Virus record (IMG/VR): IMGVR_UViG_3300032087_001599 | Span: 1 to 22,380 of that record | Direction: 5' to 3' (one strand) | DNA from: a virus | DNA length: 22,380 nt | Shown: one piece after another, positions 1 to 6,224 of the stretch | Numbering within the stretch: position 1 is the stretch's first letter | Layout: each line of letters starts with the position of its first letter | The notes under the pieces: generated by a model | The model's database searches: none | What the model was told of the DNA's origin: nothing | Seen by the model: only the letters and a program-made list of their open reading frames with translations | Position numbers and translations under genes: made by a program

Positions 1-369
1 TACTTTGAAGCTAGAGGTGAACCAGACGCTGGGCAGATTGCAGTCGCTCACGTAGTCCGAAACAGAATTGAAGACCCACGTTATCCAGACAATGCGTGTG
101 ATGTAGTTAAACAAGGTTACTACTGGAATGGTAACCCGATACGCAACATGTGCCAGTTCAGCTTCTACTGTGACGGTAAACCGGAAGACCCTCACGATGA
201 GCAAGCTTGGCGCGATGCGTTATACATAGTGCACTTGAGTGGTTTGATTCCTGATATTACAGGAGGTGCAACGCACTACCACAGCATCAAAGTATTCCCT
301 GAGTGGGCGTACACAGGACAGGTTACAGCAAACATACACAAGCATGTGTTTTATACAGGTATAAAGTAA
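1..369 (+). CDS. SleB/CwlJ-type cell wall hydrolase, 3' part (partial at left edge)
   Basis: The reading frame is open from base 1, so the N-terminus lies outside the window; 122 residues remain. The fragment starts YFEARGEPDAGQIAVAHVV, which matches the EARGE signature of the SleB/CwlJ hydrolase family (Hydrolase_2). Glu 3 of the fragment corresponds to the Glu proposed as catalytic in that family. Further family-like features are the VxNR segment, QFSFYCDG and the late HYH...P.W segment. These enzymes cut peptidoglycan, in the family as lytic transglycosylases or amidase-like enzymes. In a phage the likely role is host lysis (endolysin) or wall remodelling. It stops one base before the ATG of the next gene, so it belongs to the same transcript. 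A virion-associated role cannot be excluded because the N-terminus, which might hold a signal or anchor, is missing. Confidence 0.85.
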   Translation, partial: YFEARGEPDAGQIAVAHVVRNRIEDPRYPDNACDVVKQGYYWNGNPIRNMCQFSFYCDGKPEDPHDEQAWRDALYIVHLSGLIPDITGGATHYHSIKVFPEWAYTGQVTANIHKHVFYTGIK

Positions 370-774
370 ATGTACGAATACAAATCAGTAATAGTCAAAG
401 TCGTGGATGGAGATACCGTAGATGTGGATATTGATCTTGGGTTTGATGTTTGGTTGCGTAATCAGCGCATTCGTCTTTTCGGGATTGATTGCCCCGAATC
501 TCGCACTAGAAATAAACAGGAGAAAGCTCATGGACTCCTCGCAAAAGCCTACGTTCAAAAAGCTCTCATCGTGGGAAGAACATATGCGCTCACAACAAAA
601 GAGAAAGGAAAGTTTGGAAGATTTCTGGGCGAGTTCAAAACGGGAAAAGGATTTATTACGAAACTCCTTATCAAAGAACGATTGGCGGTTCCGTACACTG
701 GGCAAAATAAAAAGGAAATAGCTGCTGCACAGGAAGCTAACCGAATAGCATTGATAAAAGAAGGAAAGCTATGA
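370..774 (+). CDS. Staphylococcal nuclease-like (thermonuclease, SNase fold) protein
   Basis: A 134-aa protein with a complete SNase-like OB-fold core. Visible family motifs are VVDGDTVDVDIDLG (residues 11-24), RLFGIDCPE (35-43) and KFGRFLGEF (81-89). The S. aureus nuclease residues Asp21, Arg35, Asp40, Glu43 and Arg87 appear to have counterparts at about Asp15, Arg35, Asp40, Glu43 and Arg84, so the catalytic set looks intact. The family is Ca2+-dependent and cuts DNA and RNA with low specificity. No clear signal peptide is present, so it probably acts in the infected cell, for example in host DNA degradation or nucleotide salvage. The ATG immediately follows the upstream TAA, and the stop overlaps the next gene's start as ATGA, indicating translational coupling. 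Family assignment is strong; biological role is inference. Confidence 0.88.
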   Translation: MYEYKSVIVKVVDGDTVDVDIDLGFDVWLRNQRIRLFGIDCPESRTRNKQEKAHGLLAKAYVQKALIVGRTYALTTKEKGKFGRFLGEFKTGKGFITKLLIKERLAVPYTGQNKKEIAAAQEANRIALIKEGKL

Positions 775-1433
775 CAGCGTGGTCTTACAGTAAGGTTAAT
801 ACCTTTAAGCAGTGCCCCAAAAAGTATTACCACTTGTACGTTAAGAAAGATGTGCAAGATCGGGGTAATGCCGCGACTGCATACGGTAGCAAAGTACACA
901 GTGCTGCCGAGAAATACATAAGAGACGGTAAGCCCCTACCTAAAGAGTATGGCTTTATTCAATCTACACTCGATGCTTTTAACCGAATAAAGGGAGAGAA
1001 GCATTGTGAAATTAGACTAGGTGTAGCTAAGGAAGGCGATGAGTATGCACCGACAAAGTTTATGGCACCTGATGTTTGGTACCGTGGAATAGCGGACTTA
1101 CTAATAGTAAACAAAGACAAAGCTTACTTGATTGACTATAAGACCAGTAAGACCGCGAACTATGCGGACACTAAACAGTTGGACTTACTTGCCGGGGCCG
1201 TGTTTATAAACTTCCCCGAAGTTAAGAAGATTAAATCTGCATTGTCATTTGTAGTGTGCGATGGCTTTGTAACTAAAGAGCATACCGCAGACATGTATAA
1301 GTCCTATATCGGTGTGTTTGATGAGGCACTTGAACGTATTGAAGTAGCTGGTAACGAGGGCGTGTGGAACCCGATAGATGGCCCGTTGTGTGGGTTCTGT
1401 CCGGTTACTAGCTGCGAACATAATAGGAAGTAA
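771..1433 (+). CDS. Cas4/RecB-like PD-(D/E)XK exonuclease, putative iron-sulfur
   Basis: A 220-aa protein. The N-terminus WSYSKVNTFKQCPKKYY is typical of RecB-family nucleases. It is followed by a GSKVHSAAE helix (motif I His), then GIADLLIV with Asp109 and LIDYKTSK with Asp122 and Lys124, giving the D...DxK metal site. Cys15 near the N-terminus and Cys207, Cys210 and Cys215 at the C-terminus form the one-plus-three arrangement that holds a 4Fe-4S cluster in Cas4 and AddB. Known members degrade DNA ends with 5'-3' polarity. Here it probably serves phage recombination or replication together with the SNF2 helicase and SSB downstream. The start is supported by AAGGAA just upstream and the ATGA overlap with the SNase gene. 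No cas1 or cas2 is nearby, so a CRISPR role is not indicated. Confidence 0.85.
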   Translation: MTAWSYSKVNTFKQCPKKYYHLYVKKDVQDRGNAATAYGSKVHSAAEKYIRDGKPLPKEYGFIQSTLDAFNRIKGEKHCEIRLGVAKEGDEYAPTKFMAPDVWYRGIADLLIVNKDKAYLIDYKTSKTANYADTKQLDLLAGAVFINFPEVKKIKSALSFVVCDGFVTKEHTADMYKSYIGVFDEALERIEVAGNEGVWNPIDGPLCGFCPVTSCEHNRK

Positions 1434-1435
1434 GA

Positions 1436-2425
1436 ATGAAAGAGCACTGGCAGATATACAAAAGCCTAGCATCAGACCTGCGTAAAAGGGCTAAGTGGGG
1501 AAGCGTTGAGGAGGCTCGGCAAAAACGCTTTTTGGAGATGGCTGAGTTTATAGAAACAAAACCTAAATTCTATGTGCCTGATATGACTTTCGCTGCTTCG
1601 AAGGAAATAGCAGACCTTGGTAAAGATAAAAATAACCTAATCCGACTTCCTTATCCTAAGACAGTTATATTGATGGATACAATAATGAGAGGCTCCACTG
1701 GTGCGTCTGAGACTATGGAAGAAATTAGAAGCTATACTGACGATGAAAATGTTTTAAACTACTTAGAGAAAAATTTAGCTGCACAGAAAAATGCTAGCCA
1801 TATACCTACTGTTGTATTAGCCGAGCAACACGAAGGTATGGACGACATTGAGTTTATGGCTGGAACTTGGAACCCCCACTTAAAAGAATGGAATCCTTGG
1901 GCAGTTAAAGCATTAATGGATCCTGACGGTGGCACCTATAAATTAGGATTTAATGTTATGGATACTGCAAGTCAACAACACGTAGAAAGACTAGGAGACA
2001 TGGTAGGAGATTTAGCACTCGAAGTAGTTAGGGAACAGTATAACACCGTTAGTCTAGCGATAATGTTTTTACATGTGTTGTTATCTTTAGAGAATGTAAA
2101 AGTACAAAAAAGAGGTGCGCCAAAGTTATCTGTAGTAGGGACGCGAAACCAAAAGAAAAAACGTAAAGCACGCAAGTCTTTTGATTACCATGTGTTATCA
2201 ATAAACGGTGAAGCTTGGGATAGTCCTTACGAAACCGCCAGCGGGCATGGGGGCAAAAGAAGTCATCTACGGAGAGGACATATTCGCAGGCTTGCGAACG
2301 ACAAGACAACATGGGTTAAAGCTACCTATGTTAAAGGTAGTAAAGAAGGGTTTGTTAAGAAAGACTATGAAGTATTAGGAGGCAATGATGCCAACCAAGA
2401 AACGCAACTACAAAAAAGAATATGA
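1436..2425 (+). CDS. Phage protein of unknown function with RSHLRRGHIRRL module
   Basis: A 329-aa protein for which I recognise no enzymatic family. The N-terminal part is mixed and mostly helical (MKEHWQIYKSLASDLRKRAK...). A central segment at about residues 165-200 is weakly hydrophobic (VSLAIMFLHVLLSLENV). A strongly basic stretch (NQKKKRKARKS) precedes a C-terminal module, KRSHLRRGHIRRL (His277, His282) followed by WVKATYV and KKDYEV. This His/Arg-rich ending recurs, as I recall, in uncharacterised phage proteins and looks nucleic-acid binding; that is inference. AGGAAG lies five bases before the ATG, supporting the start. The next gene begins about 40 bases before this one ends, which suggests coupled expression within the DNA-metabolism operon. 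Confidence 0.8.
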   Translation: MKEHWQIYKSLASDLRKRAKWGSVEEARQKRFLEMAEFIETKPKFYVPDMTFAASKEIADLGKDKNNLIRLPYPKTVILMDTIMRGSTGASETMEEIRSYTDDENVLNYLEKNLAAQKNASHIPTVVLAEQHEGMDDIEFMAGTWNPHLKEWNPWAVKALMDPDGGTYKLGFNVMDTASQQHVERLGDMVGDLALEVVREQYNTVSLAIMFLHVLLSLENVKVQKRGAPKLSVVGTRNQKKKRKARKSFDYHVLSINGEAWDSPYETASGHGGKRSHLRRGHIRRLANDKTTWVKATYVKGSKEGFVKKDYEVLGGNDANQETQLQKRI

Positions 2426-2681
2426 GAACTACCAAGGCACTGAAGAACAAAAGAAGAAACGTGCCAAGCGCAATGCTGCTCGACGCAAAGCAATGAAAGA
2501 GGGCAAGGTTAAGAAAGGTGACGGCAAGGATGTAGCCCACAAGAAAGCTTTGGACAAAGGCGGTAAGAACTCTGATGGTACTAGAGTAGAAAGTAAATCA
2601 CGGAACCGATCCTTTAAACGGGACTCTAAGGGTAATCTAGTATCTGAAACGAGCAAGCGTGAGCGTAAATCTAAAAAGTGA
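2388..2681 (+). CDS. Small, highly basic phage protein, possibly a degenerate HNH-like domain
   Basis: A 97-98-aa protein dominated by Lys and Arg. The N-terminus is helical and basic (KKEYENYQGTEEQKKKRAK). The later segment GDGKDVAHKKALDKGG, then TRVESKSRNRSFKRD, recalls the DVDHK...GG...NLR..SKS.NR pattern of HNH endonucleases and related phage proteins. The typical first catalytic Asp/His is replaced by DVAH, so activity is doubtful. It may simply bind nucleic acid. AGGAGG lies five bases before the second ATG (2388) and only two before the first (2385), so I prefer the second. The start lies inside the previous gene and the stop overlaps the next GTG start (GTGA). Function is not established. 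Confidence 0.72.
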   Translation: MPTKKRNYKKEYENYQGTEEQKKKRAKRNAARRKAMKEGKVKKGDGKDVAHKKALDKGGKNSDGTRVESKSRNRSFKRDSKGNLVSETSKRERKSKK

Positions 2682-4228
2682 AAATAGTTAACGACAGAGC
2701 CATCGTGCTCAAAACAAAACGCCCCCATCTTGTTACCGAAAGAGTAAAGAACTACAAGATACTCAAGGAAGAGAAGGGCGTTTATAAACTCGCGGTGCCG
2801 TGGAAATTAAAAGAAGCTCAGGTTCTTGCTGATCTTAAAGTAGATGTACCATCACCCATGCAGCGTGACTACGAGTGGGTGGGGCGTTATCAACCTTTTG
2901 AGCACCAGAAGAAGACCGCATCCTTTCTGACACTGCACCCCCGAGGCTTTTGTTTTAACGAACAAGGCACCGGAAAGACCGCATCTGTTATATGGGCTGC
3001 TGACTACTTAATGCAGCAGGGCAAGGTAAACCGGGTGCTAGTCATCTGCCCTCTGTCTATTATGAAATCTGCATGGCAAGAGGACTTGTTTAAGTTTGCT
3101 ATGCACCGCAGTTGTTCTGTAGCCCACGGCACTTCAACCCAACGCAGGAAGATAATTAACGCTGGCTCTGAGTTTGTCATCATAAACTTCGACGGCGTGG
3201 CTGTGGTGAAAGATGAGATTATGAACGGTGGCTTTGACATGGTTGTCGTGGATGAAGCCAATGCCTATAAGAACGCACAGACAAACCGCTGGAAGACACT
3301 ACGAGACATCGTTGCAGATGTTCCGTGGCTTTGGATGCTTACTGGTACGCCCGCAGCACAATCGCCTGTTGACGCGTTTGGGTTAGCCAAGTTAGTCAAC
3401 CCAGCCAAAGCCCCTAAATACTTCGGACAGTTTAGAGACAGTGTAATGTACAAGGTGTCGCAGTTTACGTGGCGACCCAAACCAGACGCAGATAAGACAG
3501 TGCACAATGTATTGCAGCCTGCGATCCGGTTTGAGAAAGATCAGTGTCTCGACCTACCTCCTGTTACACATGTAGAGCGAGAAGCGCCTCTAACCAAACA
3601 GCAAGCTGCCTACTACAAGCTCCTTAAAGATCGTATGGTCATGGAGGCTGACGGAGAGCAAGTTACTTCAGTCAACGCAGCGACTAACCTCAACAAGCTG
3701 CTACAAATCTCTGGGGGTGCTGTATATACAGACGACGGAGAAGTCATTGAGTTCGATGTGAGTAGTCGGTTGAAGATTGTGAAGGAGGCCATAGACGAGT
3801 CATCAAACAAAGTGCTCGTGTTTGTACCTTTTACTCATACCATAGAATTACTAAATGATTTCCTCAAAAAGAATAAGATAAGTTGCGACATAATATCCGG
3901 TAAGGTATCGGTAAATAAGCGCCACCAGATAATCAAAGACTTCCAAGAAAAAGATGATCCTCATGTGCTCATCATCCAGCCGCAGGCAGCTTCACACGGT
4001 CTGACCCTTACTGCTGCTAACACAGTCATATGGTATGCCCCCGTCACCAGTGTTGAAACGTACTTGCAGGCTAACGCACGTATCGATAGACCGGGACAAC
4101 ACAACCCAATGACCGTGGTTCACATACGTGGTAGTGAAGTAGAGACGCGCCTATACAATATGTTGCGGTCTAACATAGATCACCACCACAAGATAATCGA
4201 TTTATACAAACAAGAATTAAATACTTGA
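2678..4228 (+). CDS. SNF2-family (superfamily 2) DNA helicase/ATPase
   Basis: A 516-aa protein with a two-lobed SF2 helicase core. The first lobe has FEHQKKTASFL (Q-like region), Walker A NEQGTGKT (Lys100), VLVICPLSI (motif Ia), VVVDEANAYKN (motif II, Asp192-Glu193) and MLTGTPAAQS (motif III, residue 222 on). The second lobe has VLVFVPFTHT, VLIIQPQAASHGLTL and motif VI QANARIDRPGQ (Arg468, Arg471). The arrangement and the RxDRPGQ ending are typical of SNF2-like translocases found in phages. It probably remodels or unwinds DNA during replication or recombination with the upstream nuclease and downstream SSB. Motif II reads DEAN, not DEAH or DEGH. The start is GTG in a GTGA overlap with the previous stop; I see no better upstream start. 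A promoter-like sequence overlaps its 3' end. Confidence 0.92.
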   Translation: MKIVNDRAIVLKTKRPHLVTERVKNYKILKEEKGVYKLAVPWKLKEAQVLADLKVDVPSPMQRDYEWVGRYQPFEHQKKTASFLTLHPRGFCFNEQGTGKTASVIWAADYLMQQGKVNRVLVICPLSIMKSAWQEDLFKFAMHRSCSVAHGTSTQRRKIINAGSEFVIINFDGVAVVKDEIMNGGFDMVVVDEANAYKNAQTNRWKTLRDIVADVPWLWMLTGTPAAQSPVDAFGLAKLVNPAKAPKYFGQFRDSVMYKVSQFTWRPKPDADKTVHNVLQPAIRFEKDQCLDLPPVTHVEREAPLTKQQAAYYKLLKDRMVMEADGEQVTSVNAATNLNKLLQISGGAVYTDDGEVIEFDVSSRLKIVKEAIDESSNKVLVFVPFTHTIELLNDFLKKNKISCDIISGKVSVNKRHQIIKDFQEKDDPHVLIIQPQAASHGLTLTAANTVIWYAPVTSVETYLQANARIDRPGQHNPMTVVHIRGSEVETRLYNMLRSNIDHHHKIIDLYKQELNT

Positions 4229-4252
4229 CAGTGTAAAACGAGCTGTTAAACT
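4225..4252 (+). promoter_or_regulatory. Putative sigma70-type promoter
   Basis: A consensus -35 box TTGACA (4225-4230) is followed after 16 bases by TAAACT (4247-4252), which matches four of six positions of TATAAT. The -35 box overlaps the stop codon region of the SNF2 gene, and transcription would begin near 4259, just upstream of the Shine-Dalgarno of the next gene. This is the only sizeable gap in the plus-strand gene block, which supports a regulatory role. It could provide extra transcription of the SSB, HTH and primase genes. It has not been tested and a chance match is possible. Confidence 0.5.
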
Positions 4253-4269
4253 GCTTTTCCCCTTAACAG
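4243..4269. repeat. 7-bp inverted repeat overlapping the putative -10 box (operator or hairpin)
   Basis: CTGTTAA (4243-4249) and TTAACAG (4263-4269) are perfect inverted repeats with a 13-base spacer. The left arm covers the start of the proposed -10 box and the right arm ends just before the GGAAG ribosome binding site at 4271-4275. It could be a repressor operator, or in read-through transcripts a weak hairpin next to the ribosome binding site. There is no T-run that would make it an intrinsic terminator in the usual form. Confidence 0.4.
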
Positions 4270-4279
4270 AGGAAGAGTG

Positions 4280-4666
4280 ATGAACGAGACACCCGATAAA
4301 TTAGCCAGCATCTACATCAAGATGCGAGAAGTGATTAGAGAGAAAGAAGAAGAAATCAAGACGATCAAGGCTCAACAAGAGAAGATCGTAGTAAAAATGT
4401 TAGCTCTATGCGAAGAGCAAAACATCGATAGCTTAAGAACCCCAGCCGGTACCATCTCACGCAGAGTGCATACTAGCTATTGGCCCAGCGATTGGGACAA
4501 GATGCACCAGTTCATTAAGGAGAATGATGCAATACACCTCCTTGAAAAGCGCGTGCATGGTTCCAATATGAAAGAGTTCCTAGAAGCTAATCCTGATGTA
4601 GCACCACCGGGGCTACAAGTAAATCGCAAGTACACAGTATCTGTACGTAAGCCAGCGAAAAAATGA
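4280..4666 (+). CDS. Conserved-type phage protein of unknown function, coiled-coil N-terminus
   Basis: A 128-aa protein. Residues about 8-50 form a charged heptad-like helix (REKEEEIKTIKAQQEKIV). A compact domain follows, with TPAGTISRRVHTSYWPSDW, then KEFLEANPDVAPPGLQVN and a final strand KYTVSVRKPAKK. The PPGLxVxxxYxVxVR ending is one I recall in small phage proteins encoded next to SSB or replication genes, but no function is known to me. The ATG at 4280 sits four bases after GGAAG (4271-4275); a GTG at 4277 is too close to it. The stop overlaps the next start as ATGA. It may partner the SSB-domain protein it is coupled to; that is inference only. Confidence 0.75.
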   Translation: MNETPDKLASIYIKMREVIREKEEEIKTIKAQQEKIVVKMLALCEEQNIDSLRTPAGTISRRVHTSYWPSDWDKMHQFIKENDAIHLLEKRVHGSNMKEFLEANPDVAPPGLQVNRKYTVSVRKPAKK

Positions 4667-5994
4667 AAAGACTTAGAGTGAAGGACGGGTGTTTCGTACA
4701 CCCGAATACTTTCGAGCCTCTGCACTCTGTGGAAGTTGTAATAACTAACAGAGGCTCGCTATCAAGAAGCTACTACGATGAGGAAGGTGCACTTAACTGT
4801 TGGTCTTATGACTGCGACTTTCCTGATCCTAACGTACCCGCAAACAAAAGGCAGGCTAGTAGATGTATTGACTGCGTGCAAAGCATACAGCGTGGGGGGT
4901 TTGGAAAAGGAACACCCTGTAGGTTTTTTACAGTTATCCACGTAGCTTTCTTAGGTATGGAGCAAGTGTTTGAACTTAGAGTTAACGCGCTAAGTTTATT
5001 TGCCAAGGATGGCACAGACCTGAACTTGTATAAATACATTGAGTATTTAGAAGATAACCAAGAACAGGTTGAAGACGTTATAACCGAAATATATTTGGGT
5101 GACTCTTATGGTACCCACAAGATGTATTTCAAACCCGTTCGGCCTCTTAGGGAGGAAGAACTTGCAAATATACAACAGCTCGTGAGGGCTGCACCAAAAG
5201 AAAGTAACCCTTTTGAAACCATTAAGGAGCAAGAAATGGCTTATTCAACTTACATCATCAAGAACGTAGAAGCACTCTACCCGCACCTCGACCAGCCTTA
5301 CAAATTCGATAGTAAAGCAGGTAAGCGAGGTCAGAGCGTGCCATGCGATGCAGCGGATGATGGCGCTGGTTATGAGTTAAATTTCAACATGAATAAGGAT
5401 CAAGCAAAGGCTTTATATAAAGTCATGCAAGATGCTTATGTAAACCACAAAGGACGCGACAAAAGCTGGCCTGACAAACTTGACATGCCATTTGAGAAGT
5501 CAAAGAACGATACAGATTTGTTCGTCGGTAAGGCACGACTAAAGGCGATGTATGGCACACAAGCCACCAAGCCACCCGCACAATACGACGCTAAGAACCA
5601 GCCTCTCGAAAGCGGTTTTAAACTCACTACAGGTAGCACAGTAAATATAGCTGTAGAGCTTGTACCGTACAAGATGGCCGCTACCGGCGTATCACTTAGG
5701 CTGCGGGGCGTGCAGGTACTGAAGTATTTGCCTTACAAGCCACCATCACCGTTCGATGCGGAAGAAGGTTTTTCTGCGGATGAGAACTCAGGTAGTCCTT
5801 TTGAGTCTAACGATGACGACGATATGTTTGAATCCGGAGATACCCCAAAGCCTGCGGCTGACCCCGATCCTTTTGATGACGACGAAGAAGAAGTCAAAGA
5901 GCCGGTCAAGCGTAAGAAGAAAAAAGACGAGACTCCTGACGACGATGACGACATTGCAGACATCATTGATGTTTGGGGAGACGATGACGACTAA
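4663..5994 (+). CDS. Two-part protein: four-Cys N-terminal domain joined to gp2.5-like ssDNA-binding domain with acidic tail
   Basis: A 443-aa ORF with two clear parts. Residues 1 to about 185 carry HPNTFEPLHSVEVVI, NRGSLSRSYY and four cysteines (Cys46, Cys68, Cys71, Cys86) that could bind a metal. I do not recognise its function. From Met192 the sequence MAYSTYIIKNVEALYPHLD opens a second domain resembling the T7 gp2.5-type ssDNA-binding proteins: a beta-rich OB-like core (FKLTTGSTVNIAVELVPY, VSLRLRGVQVLKYLP) followed by a long Asp/Glu-rich C-terminal tail, interrupted by KRKKKK and ending VWGDDDD. Such tails recruit replication partners and compete with DNA. A strong ribosome binding site sits before Met192, so two products are likely. 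The start shares ATGA with the upstream stop; the end shares TAATG with the HTH gene. Confidence 0.82.
   Translation: MKRLRVKDGCFVHPNTFEPLHSVEVVITNRGSLSRSYYDEEGALNCWSYDCDFPDPNVPANKRQASRCIDCVQSIQRGGFGKGTPCRFFTVIHVAFLGMEQVFELRVNALSLFAKDGTDLNLYKYIEYLEDNQEQVEDVITEIYLGDSYGTHKMYFKPVRPLREEELANIQQLVRAAPKESNPFETIKEQEMAYSTYIIKNVEALYPHLDQPYKFDSKAGKRGQSVPCDAADDGAGYELNFNMNKDQAKALYKVMQDAYVNHKGRDKSWPDKLDMPFEKSKNDTDLFVGKARLKAMYGTQATKPPAQYDAKNQPLESGFKLTTGSTVNIAVELVPYKMAATGVSLRLRGVQVLKYLPYKPPSPFDAEEGFSADENSGSPFESNDDDDMFESGDTPKPAADPDPFDDDEEEVKEPVKRKKKKDETPDDDDDIADIIDVWGDDDD
5223..5229 (+). promoter_or_regulatory. Strong internal ribosome binding site
   Basis: TAAGGAG is complementary to the anti-Shine-Dalgarno of 16S rRNA and lies six bases before the in-frame ATG at 5236. 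It sits inside the 443-codon ORF at the boundary between its two domains, where it decides whether a free SSB is made. Confidence 0.6.
5236..5994 (+). CDS. Possible separately translated gp2.5-like single-stranded DNA-binding protein (internal in-frame start)
   Basis: This is the same frame as the larger ORF, starting at codon 192. TAAGGAG (5223-5229) is followed by six bases and then ATG, a near-ideal ribosome binding site. The product would be 252 aa and would begin exactly where the SSB-like domain begins (MAYSTYIIKNVEAL). The size is close to the roughly 230-aa T7 gp2.5. It contains the whole OB-like core and acidic tail. This supports either a nested gene in a fused ORF, or a formerly separate SSB gene whose upstream neighbour lost its stop. 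It is an alternative or additional product, not a second locus. Confidence 0.6.
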   Translation: MAYSTYIIKNVEALYPHLDQPYKFDSKAGKRGQSVPCDAADDGAGYELNFNMNKDQAKALYKVMQDAYVNHKGRDKSWPDKLDMPFEKSKNDTDLFVGKARLKAMYGTQATKPPAQYDAKNQPLESGFKLTTGSTVNIAVELVPYKMAATGVSLRLRGVQVLKYLPYKPPSPFDAEEGFSADENSGSPFESNDDDDMFESGDTPKPAADPDPFDDDEEEVKEPVKRKKKKDETPDDDDDIADIIDVWGDDDD

Positions 5995-6224
5995 TGAGTT
6001 ACGGCTATACGAGACGCCTCGATAGTCTTAATAAGCAGGCTGACGGTTCCTTGCTGGGAGTCAAACTAGGTCGCGTGTGCATCAAACGAGAAGTACCCGC
6101 CGCTCAAGTTGCTTCCCAGCTAGGCGTCAGTAGGCAGACTGTCTACAACTGGTTCATGGGACTGCATGAGCCAAATGAAGAACTCATCCCATTAATTAAA
6201 AAGATAATAGCAAAGTATAAATAA
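5994..6224 (+). CDS. Small helix-turn-helix DNA-binding protein (Cro/XRE-like)
   Basis: A 76-aa protein. The segment VPAAQVASQLGVSRQTVYNW (residues about 34-53) is a classic helix-turn-helix with the small-residue turn LGVS and the recognition helix RQTVYNWF. A short helical C-terminus (EELIPLIKKIIAKYK) completes a minimal XRE/Cro-like domain. The length fits a single DNA-binding domain with no effector domain. Both ends are coupled by TAATG overlaps, to the SSB ORF and to the primase ORF. A regulatory role over this operon, perhaps at the inverted repeat at 4243-4269, is plausible but unproven; a role as a replication accessory or origin-binding protein is also possible. Confidence 0.82.
   Translation: MSYGYTRRLDSLNKQADGSLLGVKLGRVCIKREVPAAQVASQLGVSRQTVYNWFMGLHEPNEELIPLIKKIIAKYK

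Noticed and set aside
422-721. Open frame within the SNase gene in another phase
   Set aside because: The SNase frame carries full catalytic motifs; the alternative has no recognisable feature.
771-1433. Cas4-like nuclease as part of a CRISPR-Cas locus
   Set aside because: No cas1, cas2, effector gene or repeat array is present; phage Cas4/RecB-like nucleases are common without CRISPR.
4243-4269. Inverted repeat as a rho-independent terminator for the SNF2 gene
   Set aside because: The stem is only 7 bp, AT-rich, with a 13-base loop and no T-run after it.
5756-6025. Open frame in another phase over the acidic tail of the SSB
   Set aside because: Shadow of the repetitive Asp/Glu codons; no ribosome binding site and low-complexity product.
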